The notes: generated by a model from the sequence alone, not told the origin. 64,000 bases of DNA from Planctomycetia bacterium (GCA_026401035.1 JAPLNR010000060.1:1-64000), one strand, 5' to 3'. Numbered from the stretch's first letter, positions 44,114-54,945 are shown. A program made the numbers and translations.

Positions 44114-45217
44114 CTAGAAACTGTGCGTCATCCTGAGGAAGAAGCCATCATAGGCGAGGCTGGAATTCGTCAGCGGCACGGTGGTGACATCGCCGGGAAT
44201 AATGTCGTCGATCGTCTCGGAATAGCCGAGATGCCCCCAGTACATCAGCATCCAGCCGGCAGAGATACTCGTGCGGTCGAGCCACTGCCACGTCGTGCCC
44301 AGTGAGATGTCAAAGTTGGGCACGACCAGCGTCCCGCCAACGGCCTGCGATTCGAAAAGATTGTCCTGCTTGACCAGCCGCGTGTCGAGGTTCGAGTAGC
44401 TGCCCACGAGGAGGGCTGCTCCGCCGGTGGCAAAGGCGCTCCAGCGGCGTCGCTCTCCCAGGTATCTCCGTCCCTGCAGGGCGAGCCGTGGGCCCACCCC
44501 ATGAAACTCACGATCGGTTGTGACCAGATAACTCGGGCCCTGCGGACCATAGTTGTCCACCGTTGTCGACACTGACGAGTCGACGAAACGGATGCCCGCG
44601 CTGCCGGCCGTATCCCAACGGGCCGCCTCATCCGCCTCGGTGTCGATTTCAAAACGGCGTGCCAATTCGATGTCGTAGACGTCGAGGCTGACATTCGCGG
44701 TCGAACGGATGGAAGCGGTATTCGGAATGGCCTGGGTAAGGAATGGACCGAAGTAGGCGGTGCCATTGCCTCCGGCGTAGTTCCCGCTGGCAACTCCCAC
44801 GACGGTGTCCGTGGAGTCGATTCCAAGATACCCGAATCGCACCGCAGTATCGCGAGAAAAGTTGTAGCCGATGAAGCCCCGCACGCCGCTGGCGAAGCCG
44901 AAGTCATAGTTTACGGGCGTGATCACGATCGAATTGGCGTTCGTGGCCGTTGCCTGGAAGAGCGCCGTGTTGTTGCTGAACGACGACCGCAGCAGAAGGT
45001 AGTCGGCGCCGAACGTCCACCGCGGCGGGCACGTGGGCTCGGGCTCGACAACGTCGCAGGCCTCTGCCTCAGGGCCACCGGCATCCCCACCCCAGAGTTC
45101 GGCCGGAAATTTGAACGAATCGGTTGCAGCGGCGTCAGTCGCCAACAGGGCGCCGAGGGCCAACGCCATCCCGGCAACTACGAAACGGAGTCCAACTGCG
45201 GTTGAAGGGTTATGCAT
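44114..45217 (-). CDS. Outer-membrane beta-barrel protein, Lpg1974/BBP7-like
   Basis: The protein has 367 residues. A signal peptide (LRFVVAGMALALGALLATDA, cleaved after AAA) is followed by an acidic, cysteine-containing linker (CDVVEPEPTCPPRW). From WTFGADYLLLRSSFSNNTAL on, alternating amphipathic strands and turns such as GFASGVRGFIGYNFSRDTAV give a barrel of about 12 strands. It ends in the aromatic FFLRMTHSF, as outer-membrane porins do. The ADYLLLRSS motif resembles planctomycete BBP7 and Legionella Lpg1974 families. Pore function is an inference. Confidence 0.85.
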   Translation of the reverse strand: MHNPSTAVGLRFVVAGMALALGALLATDAAATDSFKFPAELWGGDAGGPEAEACDVVEPEPTCPPRWTFGADYLLLRSSFSNNTALFQATATNANSIVITPVNYDFGFASGVRGFIGYNFSRDTAVRFGYLGIDSTDTVVGVASGNYAGGNGTAYFGPFLTQAIPNTASIRSTANVSLDVYDIELARRFEIDTEADEAARWDTAGSAGIRFVDSSVSTTVDNYGPQGPSYLVTTDREFHGVGPRLALQGRRYLGERRRWSAFATGGAALLVGSYSNLDTRLVKQDNLFESQAVGGTLVVPNFDISLGTTWQWLDRTSISAGWMLMYWGHLGYSETIDDIIPGDVTTVPLTNSSLAYDGFFLRMTHSF

Positions 45218-45382
45218 GACCGGTCACTTCCCGGAACTGAAGCAGGCGAAGGCCACGCTCCACCAAGAATGAATCGGTTCGGCACAACCGAAACAATCAA
45301 CAAAACCCCGAGCGGCACCGCAGCCTGCCCAGCCTGCCGCTGCGATTCATGTTTTCGGGTCGACCCAAACTACGGGGCCGAT

Positions 45383-46210
45383 TCAGATCCGGCGACGTCG
45401 AATCATCGTCGCGGCCAGAACAGCCGCTGCGGAAGCTGCCAACGCCACGGTCCCGGGCTCCGGTACGGGCGTAATAGTTACTGGCTCCACGACGCCGATC
45501 GGGTTCAAGAGGGTTGAGGGAGTGACCGGGTAGTCTTCCAGGTCGAGAACTCCCGTCGAAATCGTCGGTCCGATCGCCTTCCCCGTGCTGTCGTAGGTCA
45601 CAGGACCCGAACCGGTATTTGCAAACATATTGAACACCACCCCCCCCGTTGGAGATAATATGGGACTGATGTCACCGGGGCTGAAGAGCGTCTGGTTCAT
45701 GGTGTACGTCATCGCCTCGCCGATTTGGGCCTCTGTTCCCAGCCGCACGATCAGTGCGTCACCCGGCAGTAGGGGATCAAGCAGTTGGAAAAAGGCTGAC
45801 GTCGACGCCTCGTGCCAGTTCCACGTTGACCGCGTTGGCAACGGGGCCAGCCATGTGACCGACGTGATCGTTGAAGTCCAGTCGCTCATGTCCATCTGAA
45901 AGCCCACGAGCGGTGCCGTGGAGTTGTTTTCAACGCGGAGATACGGCTGTGACGCCGCATCCATCCGCTGCAGCGTCGAGAGCCCCGACGCCGAACGCGG
46001 AATCCCCTGTACTCCTGACAATTCCTCCCAAGTGGGGAAGTTTGATAGCTGGATGTTGATCGTCCCGGCAACCGCGGGCGAGCCGGAAACAACGAGCGTC
46101 AGAAACGCTGTCAGGAGGCCGACCACCAAACGCCCGCCGGATACCAGCGCCGCACGACGACGCATACTGCGGTGCCAGGAGTTGATTCGCTGAATGCCGA
46201 AGGTTGCCAT
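45383..46210 (-). CDS. PEP-CTERM sorted extracellular protein
   Basis: The protein has 275 residues. A long signal peptide (n-region HRSMRRRAAL, hydrophobic GLLTAFLTLVVSGSPAVA) precedes a beta-rich middle (SNFPTWEELSGV and WLAPLPTRSTWNWHEASTS). The C-terminal sorting signal is VPEPGTVALAASAAAVLA followed by RRRR. The signal is recognised by an exosortase (EpsH), not present here. The start could also be Met16. The role of the exported part is unknown; sorting to an exopolysaccharide surface is the usual inference. Confidence 0.9.
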   Translation of the reverse strand: MATFGIQRINSWHRSMRRRAALVSGGRLVVGLLTAFLTLVVSGSPAVAGTINIQLSNFPTWEELSGVQGIPRSASGLSTLQRMDAASQPYLRVENNSTAPLVGFQMDMSDWTSTITSVTWLAPLPTRSTWNWHEASTSAFFQLLDPLLPGDALIVRLGTEAQIGEAMTYTMNQTLFSPGDISPILSPTGGVVFNMFANTGSGPVTYDSTGKAIGPTISTGVLDLEDYPVTPSTLLNPIGVVEPVTITPVPEPGTVALAASAAAVLAATMIRRRRI

Positions 46211-46663
46211 GACTTTTGCCTTGTGCCATGGCTCGCGAATCCCTCATGCTGCGTCGTGATTTCCCGGCATCTCAAGGGCCCTGTCGCGACTTGCATCGCC
46301 GGCCCACTGTGCGGAGATGAAGAACCGGTGAGTCGCCCCTGGCTAAGCCATCAGGCACGAGTGCCTGAAAAAAACGGGGGCGGCGGGCGAAGAGAGCTGA
46401 AAAAAGAAAAGGCTGTCCTGAAAACTCGGCTCAACTTCGACCACGCACCCGAAAATCGGGTCGAGCGCGGCCTGAGGAACTCACGAGCGGACTGCCTATT
46501 ACGAGGAATGTCGCGGGTTAAAAGCCGCCGACCTTCAAATAATAGCTAGCCCCTTGCCAGCCCGTCAACTGTTCGGTTCGAAAATTTTTCTGCCCCAGCC
46601 AAAATCGTTCCGGCCGTTGTCCAAACGGCTAGAATCAGGCTTTTTTCACGAAATTCCCTACTT
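46211..46663. other. Gene-free stretch between PEP-CTERM and nadC genes
   Basis: No frame here is convincing. It contains a palindrome TCAGGCAC-GA-GTGCCTGA at 46351-46368 followed by a run of six A, about 140 bp upstream of the PEP-CTERM start. On the minus strand the T-run precedes the hairpin, so it is not a typical terminator. It could be an operator or the end of the nadC transcript. I searched by eye for a sigma-54 promoter before the PEP-CTERM gene and found no convincing TGGC/TTGC pair. Confidence 0.45.
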
Positions 46664-47605
46664 TTACCGGTCCACGGTCCAGTCGAGGGCGAGATCGAGC
46701 CAGGGGGCGCCGTGGGTGGGCCAGCCCGTGCTTACCCGGTCCACCCCGGTTTCCGCAATGAGACGGACAGTCTCGGGGCGAACCCCTCCCGAGGCCTCCA
46801 GGACGACTTCCGGCGCCAGCCCGTTCCGTAGGCCAACCGCCCGCGCAATCTCGTCGGGGGGCATGTTATCGAGCAGGACAACATCGGGACCGGCGGGCAA
46901 GGCGGCCTTCAGTTGCTCGAGCGAGTCGACCTCGATTTCGACGACCACGTCGGCCGCACGCTGCGGCGGGAACGTCGCCGCAACGAACTGCCGCGCCCGC
47001 AGCACGGCGGCGGCCGGACCGAGATCTGATTCAGCCGCCGCCGCGAGGTGATTGTCCTTGATGAGGATCGCGTCGTAGAGCCCCATCCGGTGATTCCAGC
47101 CACCGCCGAGCCGCACGGCCAGTTTGTCGAGCAACCGCCAGCCCGGCACGGTCTTACGGGTGTCGTAGATCCGGCAGGGAGTTCCTGCCACGGCATCGAC
47201 AAGTTGACGCGTTGCCGTTGCCACGCCCGACATCCGACCGAGCAGATTGAGGACGACACGCTCCGCCGTCAGCACACTTCGCGTCGGGCCACCGAGCGTC
47301 GCCACCACGGCCCCAGCCGCGACGACTGCGCCATCCGCGACGAGCGACCGCCATTCCAACTGCTCATCGGCCACACGGGCCACGATGGCCGCGGCCTTGA
47401 GGCCTGCGACCACTCCGGTCCGCCGGGCGACCACATCGAGTTCCGCGCTGGCACCGGCTGGCACGAGGGCCACGCTCGTCCAGTCACATTCGTGCCCCAA
47501 ATCCTCGGCAAACCATGACCGGGCGGCGTCCGCCACGTGACGGGCCAAATGATCATCCCAGGCAGACTGCCGGAATTCGCGGACAGTGCGGGCGGAAGAA
47601 GGCAT
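46664..47605 (-). CDS. nadC: Nicotinate-nucleotide pyrophosphorylase (quinolinate phosphoribosyltransferase)
   Basis: The protein has 313 residues. The NadC motifs are present: RTGVVAGL, LNLLGRMSGVATATR, DTRKTVPGWRLLDKLAVRLG, WNHRMGLYDAILIKDNHL, VEIEVDSLEQ and LEASGGVRPET. It converts quinolinate and PRPP to nicotinate mononucleotide in de novo NAD synthesis. It is divergent from the ComEA-like gene. nadA and nadB are not in the window. Confidence 0.95.
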   Translation of the reverse strand: MPSSARTVREFRQSAWDDHLARHVADAARSWFAEDLGHECDWTSVALVPAGASAELDVVARRTGVVAGLKAAAIVARVADEQLEWRSLVADGAVVAAGAVVATLGGPTRSVLTAERVVLNLLGRMSGVATATRQLVDAVAGTPCRIYDTRKTVPGWRLLDKLAVRLGGGWNHRMGLYDAILIKDNHLAAAAESDLGPAAAVLRARQFVAATFPPQRAADVVVEIEVDSLEQLKAALPAGPDVVLLDNMPPDEIARAVGLRNGLAPEVVLEASGGVRPETVRLIAETGVDRVSTGWPTHGAPWLDLALDWTVDR

Positions 47606-47719
47606 GTCGGAGAACCGTTCGAGGGCAGGACAGAGGGGAACGCACCGCAGCGTCCAGTTGGGCTATCCTACAGGAGTCTTTTCGACTCTTCAGCCTCCGG
47701 CCCCGGGCACTCCCCAGCC

Positions 47720-48151
47720 ATGCCCCCTTCCGAAATCCCGCAGCCACTCCCAGAGCCTTTGATTCCGGCGCGGAGTCAGCCGCTCATCGCCGGCCTGCTG
47801 GCCTGCAGTCTGGCGTTGGCAGCGGCTTGGATGCTTCTCGCCGGCGGTTTCTCCGGAGGACTCGTCGACCACGACGCCCCGCCGCAAGCGCCCGCCCGCT
47901 TCACGGTGAACATCAATACGGCGACCGCCGTGGAACTCGCCCAGCTGCCCGGGCTCGGTCCGGCGCTGGCCCAGCGGATCGTTGACCAGCGCATCGAGCA
48001 CGGTGCCTTTCCATCGATCGAGGCGCTGCTCGAGGTGCCGGGCATCGGCGCGATCACGCTGTCTGAGCTGCGGCCGCACCTGCGGCCGATCCGGCCCGAT
48101 CGGCCGCAGGTTCGCCCCGCCGACAACGCCCCGTCGCCACGTGGAGAGTGA
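47720..48151 (+). CDS. ComEA-like helix-hairpin-helix protein
   Basis: The protein has 143 residues from ATG 47720. A single membrane helix ([20 protein letters not shown]) is followed by a ComEA-type HhH domain: [20 protein letters not shown], then [20 protein letters not shown]. The membrane anchor and tandem HhH suggest DNA binding at the cell surface or envelope, as in natural transformation. A DNA-repair role cannot be excluded given uvrB 10 bp downstream. Confidence 0.85.
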   Translation: MPPSEIPQPLPEPLIPARSQPLIAGLLACSLALAAAWMLLAGGFSGGLVDHDAPPQAPARFTVNINTATAVELAQLPGLGPALAQRIVDQRIEHGAFPSIEALLEVPGIGAITLSELRPHLRPIRPDRPQVRPADNAPSPRGE

Positions 48152-48161
48152 CCGCCGCGCC

Positions 48162-50231
48162 ATGAGCTCCGACCCGCACGTCTTCGAACTCGTGAGCCCC
48201 TACCAGCCGGCCGGCGACCAGCCGGCGGCGATCGATGCCCTCGTCCGCGGCATCGACGAGGGACGGGGATCGCAGGTGCTCATGGGCGTGACCGGCTCGG
48301 GCAAGACCTTCACGATGGCCAACGTGATCCAGCGGGTGGGCCGGCCGACCCTCGTGCTCTCCCACAACAAGACGCTCGCCGCCCAGCTCTACGCCGAGTT
48401 TCGTGACTTCTTCCCCCACAACGCCGTCCACTATTTCGTCAGCTACTACGACTATTACCAGCCTGAGGCCTACATCCCGCAGCGCGACATCTACATCGAG
48501 AAGGATGCCGCGATCAACAAGGAAATCGACCGGCTGCGGCTCGCGGCAACCAGCGCCCTGGTGAGCCGCCGCGACGTGATCGTGGTGGCAAGCGTGTCGT
48601 GCATCTACGGACTGGGATCGCCCGATGACTACCGGGCGATGGTGATCCGGCTGGCCAGCGGCATGCAGCTCACCCGTGAAGCGCTGCTCGAGAAACTCGT
48701 GTCGATCCACTACGAGCGGAGCGACATCGCGCTCGAGCGGGGCAAGTTTCGCGTGCGGGGCGATTCGGTCGACATCTGGCCACCGTACGACGAACTGGCC
48801 GCCCGGGTCGAGTTCTGGGGCGACACGATCGAGTCGATCGCGGTCATCCATCCCACCAGCGGCGAGGTGGCCGCCCGCAAGGACGAGATGTATTTTTATC
48901 CGGCAAGGCACTTCGTGATGCCGGAGGACCGGATCAAGGCGGCGGTGTCGACGATCAAGGCGGAACTCGAGTCGCGGCTCGAGGAGCTCAAGGGCCAGGG
49001 CAAGCTCCTCGAGGCGCAGCGGCTCAATGCCCGCACCCGGTTCGACATCGAGATGATGATGGAGGCCGGCTTCTGCCCCGGCATCGAAAACTACTCGCGG
49101 CCCTTGAGCGGCCGCGTCGCCGGCAGCACGCCGACCACGCTCTTCAATTATTTCCCCGACGACTTTCTGTTCTTCGTTGATGAGTCGCACGTCACGGTGC
49201 CGCAGGTTCGCGGCATGTATGCCGGCGACAAGAGCCGCAAGACGACGCTCGTCGACCACGGCTTCCGGCTGCCGAGCGCCCTCGACAACCGGCCGCTCAA
49301 GTTCGATGAGTGGGAGACCAGGCTGCACCAGACCGTCTACGTGTCGGCCACGCCGGGCGTCTGGGAGCTGGGCCGCACCGGCGGCGAGGTGGTGGAGCAG
49401 GTGATCCGCCCCACCGGTCTGCTCGATCCCGTGATCGAGGTCGTGCCCGCCAAGCAACAGGTGCCGCACCTCTCCGGCGAGATCGAAAAGACGGTGGCGG
49501 CGGGCCAGCGGGTGCTCGTCACCACGCTCACCAAGAAGCTTGCCGAGGATCTGACGGCCTACTACCAGGAGCGAAGCGTCCGCTGCCGCTGGCTGCACAG
49601 CGAGCTCGACGCCTTCGAGCGGGTCGAGCTGCTGCAAAACCTCCGCGCGGGAAAGTTCGACGTGCTCGTCGGCGTGAACCTGCTGCGCGAGGGGCTCGAT
49701 CTGCCCGAAGTCTCGCTCGTGGCGATCCTCGACGCCGACAAGGAGGGGTTTCTGCGGAGCGAGACCTCGCTGATGCAGACGATCGGCCGCTCGGCCCGCA
49801 ATGTCGATGCCCGTGTGATCCTCTATGCCGATACGGTCACCGAGTCGATGCAGCAGGCCATCGACGAGACCCGCCGCCGCCGCGCGCTGCAGGAGGCCTA
49901 CAACGTCGCCCACGGCATCACGCCGGAAACCATCCGTAAGGAAATCCGGGCCGGCATCGAATCGGAATCCGCTTCGCGGACGGTGGCCTTCCAGGCCGTG
50001 GGGCAGGGGGAGGAAAACGAGCAGCGAACGGCCGAGCTCATGGAACAACTAGAAGCCGACATGATGCAGGCGGCGGCAGAACTCGACTTCGAACGGGCCG
50101 CGTCGATCCGGGACCGGATCGACGACCTGCGGACGGGCGGCCGCGGTGCGGGCGGCCGCGGCGGCGGCCGGCGGGGAAAACGCCCCAGCGGTGGCACCGC
50201 CCAAGGACGCATCCCCCGGCCGAATCGCTGA
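48162..50231 (+). CDS. uvrB: UvrB, excinuclease ABC subunit B
   Basis: The protein has 689 residues from ATG 48162; the longer frame to 47982 runs through the ComEA-like gene. Helicase motif [11 protein letters not shown], the beta-hairpin [20 protein letters not shown], the DEAD-like motif [28 protein letters not shown] and QTIGRSARN are intact, and a C-terminal UVR motif ([20 protein letters not shown]) binds UvrC. The C-terminal tail is basic, Gly/Arg-rich ([14 protein letters not shown]). It acts in nucleotide excision repair with UvrA and UvrC. Confidence 0.97.
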   Translation: MSSDPHVFELVSPYQPAGDQPAAIDALVRGIDEGRGSQVLMGVTGSGKTFTMANVIQRVGRPTLVLSHNKTLAAQLYAEFRDFFPHNAVHYFVSYYDYYQPEAYIPQRDIYIEKDAAINKEIDRLRLAATSALVSRRDVIVVASVSCIYGLGSPDDYRAMVIRLASGMQLTREALLEKLVSIHYERSDIALERGKFRVRGDSVDIWPPYDELAARVEFWGDTIESIAVIHPTSGEVAARKDEMYFYPARHFVMPEDRIKAAVSTIKAELESRLEELKGQGKLLEAQRLNARTRFDIEMMMEAGFCPGIENYSRPLSGRVAGSTPTTLFNYFPDDFLFFVDESHVTVPQVRGMYAGDKSRKTTLVDHGFRLPSALDNRPLKFDEWETRLHQTVYVSATPGVWELGRTGGEVVEQVIRPTGLLDPVIEVVPAKQQVPHLSGEIEKTVAAGQRVLVTTLTKKLAEDLTAYYQERSVRCRWLHSELDAFERVELLQNLRAGKFDVLVGVNLLREGLDLPEVSLVAILDADKEGFLRSETSLMQTIGRSARNVDARVILYADTVTESMQQAIDETRRRRALQEAYNVAHGITPETIRKEIRAGIESESASRTVAFQAVGQGEENEQRTAELMEQLEADMMQAAAELDFERAASIRDRIDDLRTGGRGAGGRGGGRRGKRPSGGTAQGRIPRPNR

Positions 50232-50273
50232 CCCACTCGTCGCAAGCCCTGCGCACCTCCCGGAACATCCACC

Positions 50274-51380
50274 ATGCCGGCCTCTCAATTTCCCCCAGAA
50301 CAATCGGGCGGCCTATCGGGAGCAGCCGACTCGCTCGCCGCGGCAGCGATGCGGGACACAGCGGCGCTGTGGGAATCGGTCTGCCGCGTGTCGGGCGACT
50401 ACATCGTGATCGTCGATCGGGCTGGCAGCCTGCGGTTTTGCAACCGCGTCGGAGATGGATTCACGCCGGAACACGTCGTCGGCCATAGCATCCTCGACTT
50501 CACGACACCGGAGTCGGCTGTCGAACTGTGGCGCGTTATCGGCGAAGTGTTCGCCACCGGCGGGGAACAATCGCTGGAAACCACCGTCAAGACACTGCGG
50601 GGTGACCTGAACTACTTTTCACTGCGGCTGGGCCCGGTCAGCCACGGCGGCGAAAACGTGGCCGTGATGATCTGTTGCGAAAATATCCTGCCGCTCAAGA
50701 CGTCGGAGGAGACCCTCCGCCACGAACGGCACGTGCTCCGGCAACTGCTGCAGATCCAGGAACGCGAGCGGCAGCTTGTCTCGTACGAAATCCACGACGG
50801 GCTCTCCCAATATCTCGCCGGGGCCATGATGCACCTGCAGGCGCTCGAGCATGCCACGGGTGACAGCGCCCTCGGAAACGTTGTCCAACAGGAGCTCGGC
50901 GAGAGCCTGCGGCTGCTGCGGGCCGCCGTCGACGAATCCCGGCGCCTGATCGGCGGCCTGCGGCCGCCGGCCCTCGACGAATTGGGGATCGTCGAGGCGA
51001 TCGAATCGCTGGCCGCAGAGGCCCGGGCCTTCGTTCCAGGGGTCAATTTTCAGCACCATCTGGGAGGCGGTCGACTCCCGTCAGCCATCGAAACGACGAT
51101 CTTTCGCATCGTGCAGGAATCCCTCTCCAACGCCCGCAAGCATGCCGAGGCGAAGTCCGTCGAGATCACGATCGAGCAGCCCGACGACACGCATGTCCGC
51201 ATCGTCGTCCGCGACGATGGGATCGGCTTCGACCCGCAGCGCGTGCCGCTGGATCGTTTTGGTCTCGAGGGCATCCGCCAGCGGGCCCGGCTCTTCGGCA
51301 GCGAGGCCGACATTACCAGCAGCCCCGGCGCGGGCACAACGATCCGGGTGACGCTGCCGCTCTCGGCGACGAGCAGCTAG
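50274..51380 (+). CDS. PAS-containing NarX/DegS-type sensor histidine kinase
   Basis: The protein has 368 residues and no membrane segments. A PAS domain spans about 28-140 (VSGDYIVIVDRAGSLRFCN, GHSILDFTTPESAVE). The HisKA_3 helix has the phospho-His in VSYEIHDGLSQYLAGAMMHL, and the ATPase has FRIVQESLSNARKHAEA (N-box), VRDDGIGFD and the GLEGIRQRARLFG box. This is the class that phosphorylates NarL/LuxR-type regulators. No cognate regulator is adjacent. It starts 42 bp after uvrB. Confidence 0.9.
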   Translation: MPASQFPPEQSGGLSGAADSLAAAAMRDTAALWESVCRVSGDYIVIVDRAGSLRFCNRVGDGFTPEHVVGHSILDFTTPESAVELWRVIGEVFATGGEQSLETTVKTLRGDLNYFSLRLGPVSHGGENVAVMICCENILPLKTSEETLRHERHVLRQLLQIQERERQLVSYEIHDGLSQYLAGAMMHLQALEHATGDSALGNVVQQELGESLRLLRAAVDESRRLIGGLRPPALDELGIVEAIESLAAEARAFVPGVNFQHHLGGGRLPSAIETTIFRIVQESLSNARKHAEAKSVEITIEQPDDTHVRIVVRDDGIGFDPQRVPLDRFGLEGIRQRARLFGSEADITSSPGAGTTIRVTLPLSATSS

Positions 51381-51412
51381 CTCTCCGCGGCAAGCCCTCC
51401 GGGCCCACGGCC

Positions 51413-52366
51413 TCACTGCTGCTGCATGTCTTCCTCGTCGGCATACTTCGGCGCAGCCCGGAGCATGGCATGCACGGGCACGTCGAGTGGTGGGAGCTGG
51501 TCGTGCCACGAGAGGGAGGGCAGCCGGTCGAGCGTGCGGGTGGCGACGCGAACCTTGATCCGCTCGTCGCCGGCCCCCCGGTAGGTGCCCTTGTTTGGCG
51601 GCACGTCGGAGAAATCCCGGCCCACGGCGGTCTTCACGAAATGGCCGTTCACCGGGCAGCCATTCGTCGGATCGAAGCCCGTCCAGCCAAGGTCCGGCAG
51701 CCAAACCTCGCACCAGGCATGGCTCTGCGATTCCTTGTTGTCGCGGTGGATGTAACCGCTGACGTATCGGGCCGGCACGCCGAACGACCGCAGGACGGCG
51801 ATCATCAGATGGGTGAAATCCTGGCAGACTCCCTTGCCGTGCGCGAGAAGGTGGTCGATCGGCGAGGTCGCGCCGGTGACGTCGGGGGCATACTCGAACC
51901 GCCCGCGGATGGTCTCGGCGACCTGGCAGACCCACATGCCCACCAGCATCCGCGGCAGCGGCCGCAGCTCCGCAAGGAACGGGTCCAGGAGCGGCGATGC
52001 CCGCACCGGGCCGCGGAGCAGCAGGTAGTCGAGGGCCTCGAGCGGCAGCTGCCATTCATCCGCGGGCGGGCGGTCGGAGAAGAGCGACTGGCTGGCGATC
52101 GGCCCGACGCCCGACGCCTCCGTTTCGACGACACTCGCCGCGAGCACTCGAACCGTCGTGGGGGGCTTGAGGATATTGAAGTGATGCACGCGGTTGCCGA
52201 AGCCGTCGAGATAACTGCTGAGATTCACCGGCTGGCCGACGCTGATCTGAAACGAATGGCATCGCTGCGTCGCGTCGCTCACCGGCTCCATCCGCAGTTC
52301 GCAGAGCCATTCGCTCACCGACTGCGAATATTCCATCGACGTCTCGTGCTGGATTTCAAGGATCAT
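51413..52366 (-). CDS. Transglutaminase-like cysteine protease family protein (Anbu-linked operon)
   Basis: The protein has 317 residues. The N-terminal beta region (about 1-100; LEIQHETSMEYSQSVSE) is typical of bacterial transglutaminase-like enzymes. The catalytic triad is visible: Cys in HGKGVCQDFTHLMIAVLRS, His in SQSHAWCEVW, Asp in TGFDPTNG. It has no signal peptide. It is the third gene of an operon with an ATP-grasp ligase and an alpha-E protein, and a proteasome-like Anbu gene diverges from it. It may cut or cross-link peptides made by that system. It is convergent with the plus-strand histidine kinase. Confidence 0.9.
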   Translation of the reverse strand: MILEIQHETSMEYSQSVSEWLCELRMEPVSDATQRCHSFQISVGQPVNLSSYLDGFGNRVHHFNILKPPTTVRVLAASVVETEASGVGPIASQSLFSDRPPADEWQLPLEALDYLLLRGPVRASPLLDPFLAELRPLPRMLVGMWVCQVAETIRGRFEYAPDVTGATSPIDHLLAHGKGVCQDFTHLMIAVLRSFGVPARYVSGYIHRDNKESQSHAWCEVWLPDLGWTGFDPTNGCPVNGHFVKTAVGRDFSDVPPNKGTYRGAGDERIKVRVATRTLDRLPSLSWHDQLPPLDVPVHAMLRAAPKYADEEDMQQQ

Positions 52367-52459
52367 CGTGGGGCTCCCTCTGCATCTGCTGCGTCATTGC
52401 ATGGCGGTGGCGGGCGGGCAGGCGACGAAACCGTTCGGAGCCGGCTGGTGCATGGATCG

Positions 52460-53410
52460 TCAGTGGAGGGCGTACTGCTGCTGCAGGAGGTGGCCGATCC
52501 TCGCGCACCGCGCGAGCGCATTGCCCAGGAACGGATGCACGCCGGCACCGTCGAGCACGCCGCCGTCGAGGTAGATGAGGTCGTTGAGCAACCGGCCGAC
52601 GGTGCGGACCATTTCGTCGTCGCAGCGGTCCGGCAGCCGCCCGCTGATCTCGGTGAGCGACTGCATGATCCGGGAGAGGCAGAACCGTACCGAATGGGGA
52701 AAATCAGGGTTGACGAGCAGAAATTCCACGACCCGCTCGGGCTCGACGCGGCTGATGTAGAGCCGCTGATAGGACTCGTACGCGGCACAATTCCGCAGGA
52801 CGGCGCCCCATTGCAGGTTGCTGATCGGCAGGTCGGCCGACTCCGAACGTTCGAGCAGCCCGAACCTGGAGTCGAGAATGCGCAGCACCTTCTCGGCCCG
52901 CTCCAGGTACCGGCCCAACTGGATGAAATGCCAGCCTTCGTCGTGCGTGAGGGTGGCCTCGCAGACGCCATGAAACAGGAGCACGCCCATCTGCGTCTCC
53001 TCGCAGAAATCGTGCGGTGATTCAGCCACCCCCGCCTGCAGGGCAGTATCGGACAGCCGCCAGTGAAGCTTGTTGAGCTCCCGCCACATTGCCGGGCTGA
53101 TCGAGCCGCGAATGCTGCGGGCATTGTTCCGCGAACGTTTCAGGCACGACATCACGCTGCCGGGATTGGCACCGTCGAGCAGCAGCCAGCGCTGCACCGC
53201 CGCGACGGCATGCTCGCCCTCGCGAACCTGCGGTGGCGACTGCCGCAGCAGGGAGAGCAGGGCGTTCCACTCGAGTTCCACGGGATTGGCAAGCACGCCG
53301 TGCAGATCGAGATCGATCTGAAACGTCACGTCGACCGCCCGCGCGAGGTGATCCGCCCGCTCCAGGTAGCGGCTCATCCAAAACAGGGCGTCGGCCACAC
53401 GGCTGAGCAT
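52460..53410 (-). CDS. Alpha-E (DUF403) protein
   Basis: The protein has 316 residues from ATG 53410 (MLSRVADALFWMSRYLERAD), which matches the family start; a GTG four codons earlier would overlap the previous stop by 4 bp. It is all-helical, rich in Arg/Glu, with the ALFWMSRYLERAD and LDGANPGSVMSCL motifs of the alpha-E family. Its biochemical role is unknown. It is encoded with circularly permuted ATP-grasp enzymes and transglutaminases in many bacteria and is proposed to take part in making or modifying peptide-like molecules. Confidence 0.88.
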   Translation of the reverse strand: MLSRVADALFWMSRYLERADHLARAVDVTFQIDLDLHGVLANPVELEWNALLSLLRQSPPQVREGEHAVAAVQRWLLLDGANPGSVMSCLKRSRNNARSIRGSISPAMWRELNKLHWRLSDTALQAGVAESPHDFCEETQMGVLLFHGVCEATLTHDEGWHFIQLGRYLERAEKVLRILDSRFGLLERSESADLPISNLQWGAVLRNCAAYESYQRLYISRVEPERVVEFLLVNPDFPHSVRFCLSRIMQSLTEISGRLPDRCDDEMVRTVGRLLNDLIYLDGGVLDGAGVHPFLGNALARCARIGHLLQQQYALH

Positions 53411-53418
53411 GCGCTGCC

Positions 53419-54945
53419 TCACGTTCCGTTGCCGCTGGGAGATGTTCTGTCAGCGAGGATCCACGTGTCCTTGCTGCCGCCCCCCTGGGAACTGTTGACC
53501 ACGAGGCTGCCCTTCGGCAGCGCCACCCGCGTCAGCCCCCCGGGCGTGATCGTGACCTTCTCTCCGCAGAGCACGAACGGCCGCAGGTCGAGATGCCGCC
53601 CCTCGAGGCGGCCGTCGACGAACGTCGGGTGCGTGGACAGCTGGATTGTGGGCTGGGCGATGAAATCCCGCGGATTGGCCAGAATGGCCGCGCGGAACTC
53701 CTCGCGCTGCGCCTTCGTGGAGGCCGGCCCGACGAGCATTCCATAGCCGCCCGACTCGTTGACCCGCTTGACCACGAGTTTTTCGAGGTTTTCCAGCACG
53801 TGGCTCAACTGGGCGGGAATCTCGGGCCGGAACGTCTCGACGTTGTTGAGCAACGGCTCCTGCTTGAGGTAGTAGCGGATCATGTCGGGAACGAACGGAT
53901 AGATACCCTTGTCGTCAGCGATCCCCGTCCCAATGCTGTTGGCGAGGGCCACGGTGCCGGCCCGATAGGCATTCACGAGCCCCGGCACACCGAGGGCGCT
54001 GTCCGCCCGGAACGTGAGCGGATCGAGGAAGTCGTCGTCGATCCGCCGGTAGATGACGTCGACCCGCTGGCGTCCCCGCGTGGTTCGCATGAAAACCCGG
54101 TTACCGTCGACGAACAGGTCGCGGCCCTCGACCAGTTCGATTCCCATCCGCTGCGCGAGAAAGCTGTGCTCGAAATAGGCGGAGTTGTACATGCCCGGGC
54201 TGAGCAAAACGACGGTGGGGTGGGGCACTGATTCGGGCGCGATGTATTGCAGCACATCGAGCAGGGCGGCGGGGTAGTCGTCGTTGGGCAGCACGTCGTA
54301 GTCGTTGAAGAGCGACGGAAAGACCCGCTTGAGCACCTGCCGGTTCTGCAGCATGTAGCTCACGCCCGACGGAGTTCGGGCATTGTCCTCGAGCACGAGA
54401 TACTCGCCGTCTGCGGCCCGAATAAGGTCCGTGCCGCAGACGTGGATGTAAATCCGGCGCGGCACGTTGGCGCCGACGAACTCCCTGCGGAAGGAGGATC
54501 CCTGAAGCACGAGCCGCGCGGGTACCACCCCATCGCGGAGGATGTGCTGCTCGTGGTAGACGTCCCAGAGAAAGAGATTGATCGCGTTGATCCGCTGCGT
54601 GAGCCCGGCCTCGATCTGCCGCCACTCAGCGGCCGGGATGATCCGCGGCACCGGATCCATCGGCCAGACCCGTTCGATTCCCTCCTCGGCGCGATAGACC
54701 GTGAATCCGACGCCGTCCTGACGCATCGACAGATCGGTCATCGCCTTGCGACGGCGAAAGTCCTCCGGAGACGTCTGCCGCAGCCGTTCGGCCAGGGGTT
54801 GATAGTGGGGCCGGGGCATGACCTTGGCCCCGGCCTGCGGGCCGAACATCTCGTCATACGCTGCGCCGAGTTCGTAGTCGGCAAACAGACCGCCGGACAC
54901 GGTGGCACCAGCGGCACGTTCGGCAAAAGTGGAGTGCGGTGCCAT
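53419..54945 (-). CDS. Circularly permuted ATP-grasp ligase (DUF404/DUF407)
   Basis: The protein has 508 residues from ATG 54945 ([18 protein letters not shown]). Motifs include [68 protein letters not shown] and [17 protein letters not shown]. The metal and ATP ligands (E in VLEDN, K in LVVKRV) are visible. It is the first gene of the alpha-E/transglutaminase operon. It likely forms an amide bond between an acyl phosphate and an amine; the substrates are unknown. Confidence 0.9.
   Translation of the reverse strand: MAPHSTFAERAAGATVSGGLFADYELGAAYDEMFGPQAGAKVMPRPHYQPLAERLRQTSPEDFRRRKAMTDLSMRQDGVGFTVYRAEEGIERVWPMDPVPRIIPAAEWRQIEAGLTQRINAINLFLWDVYHEQHILRDGVVPARLVLQGSSFRREFVGANVPRRIYIHVCGTDLIRAADGEYLVLEDNARTPSGVSYMLQNRQVLKRVFPSLFNDYDVLPNDDYPAALLDVLQYIAPESVPHPTVVLLSPGMYNSAYFEHSFLAQRMGIELVEGRDLFVDGNRVFMRTTRGRQRVDVIYRRIDDDFLDPLTFRADSALGVPGLVNAYRAGTVALANSIGTGIADDKGIYPFVPDMIRYYLKQEPLLNNVETFRPEIPAQLSHVLENLEKLVVKRVNESGGYGMLVGPASTKAQREEFRAAILANPRDFIAQPTIQLSTHPTFVDGRLEGRHLDLRPFVLCGEKVTITPGGLTRVALPKGSLVVNSSQGGGSKDTWILADRTSPSGNGT

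Noticed and set aside
46211-46260. Possible sigma-54 promoter (TGGCAC) upstream of the PEP-CTERM gene
   Set aside because: The required TTGC at the -12 position is absent at the right spacing.
47982-48161. Upstream extension of the uvrB frame
   Set aside because: It overlaps the HhH domain of the ComEA-like gene; UvrB family starts match ATG 48162.
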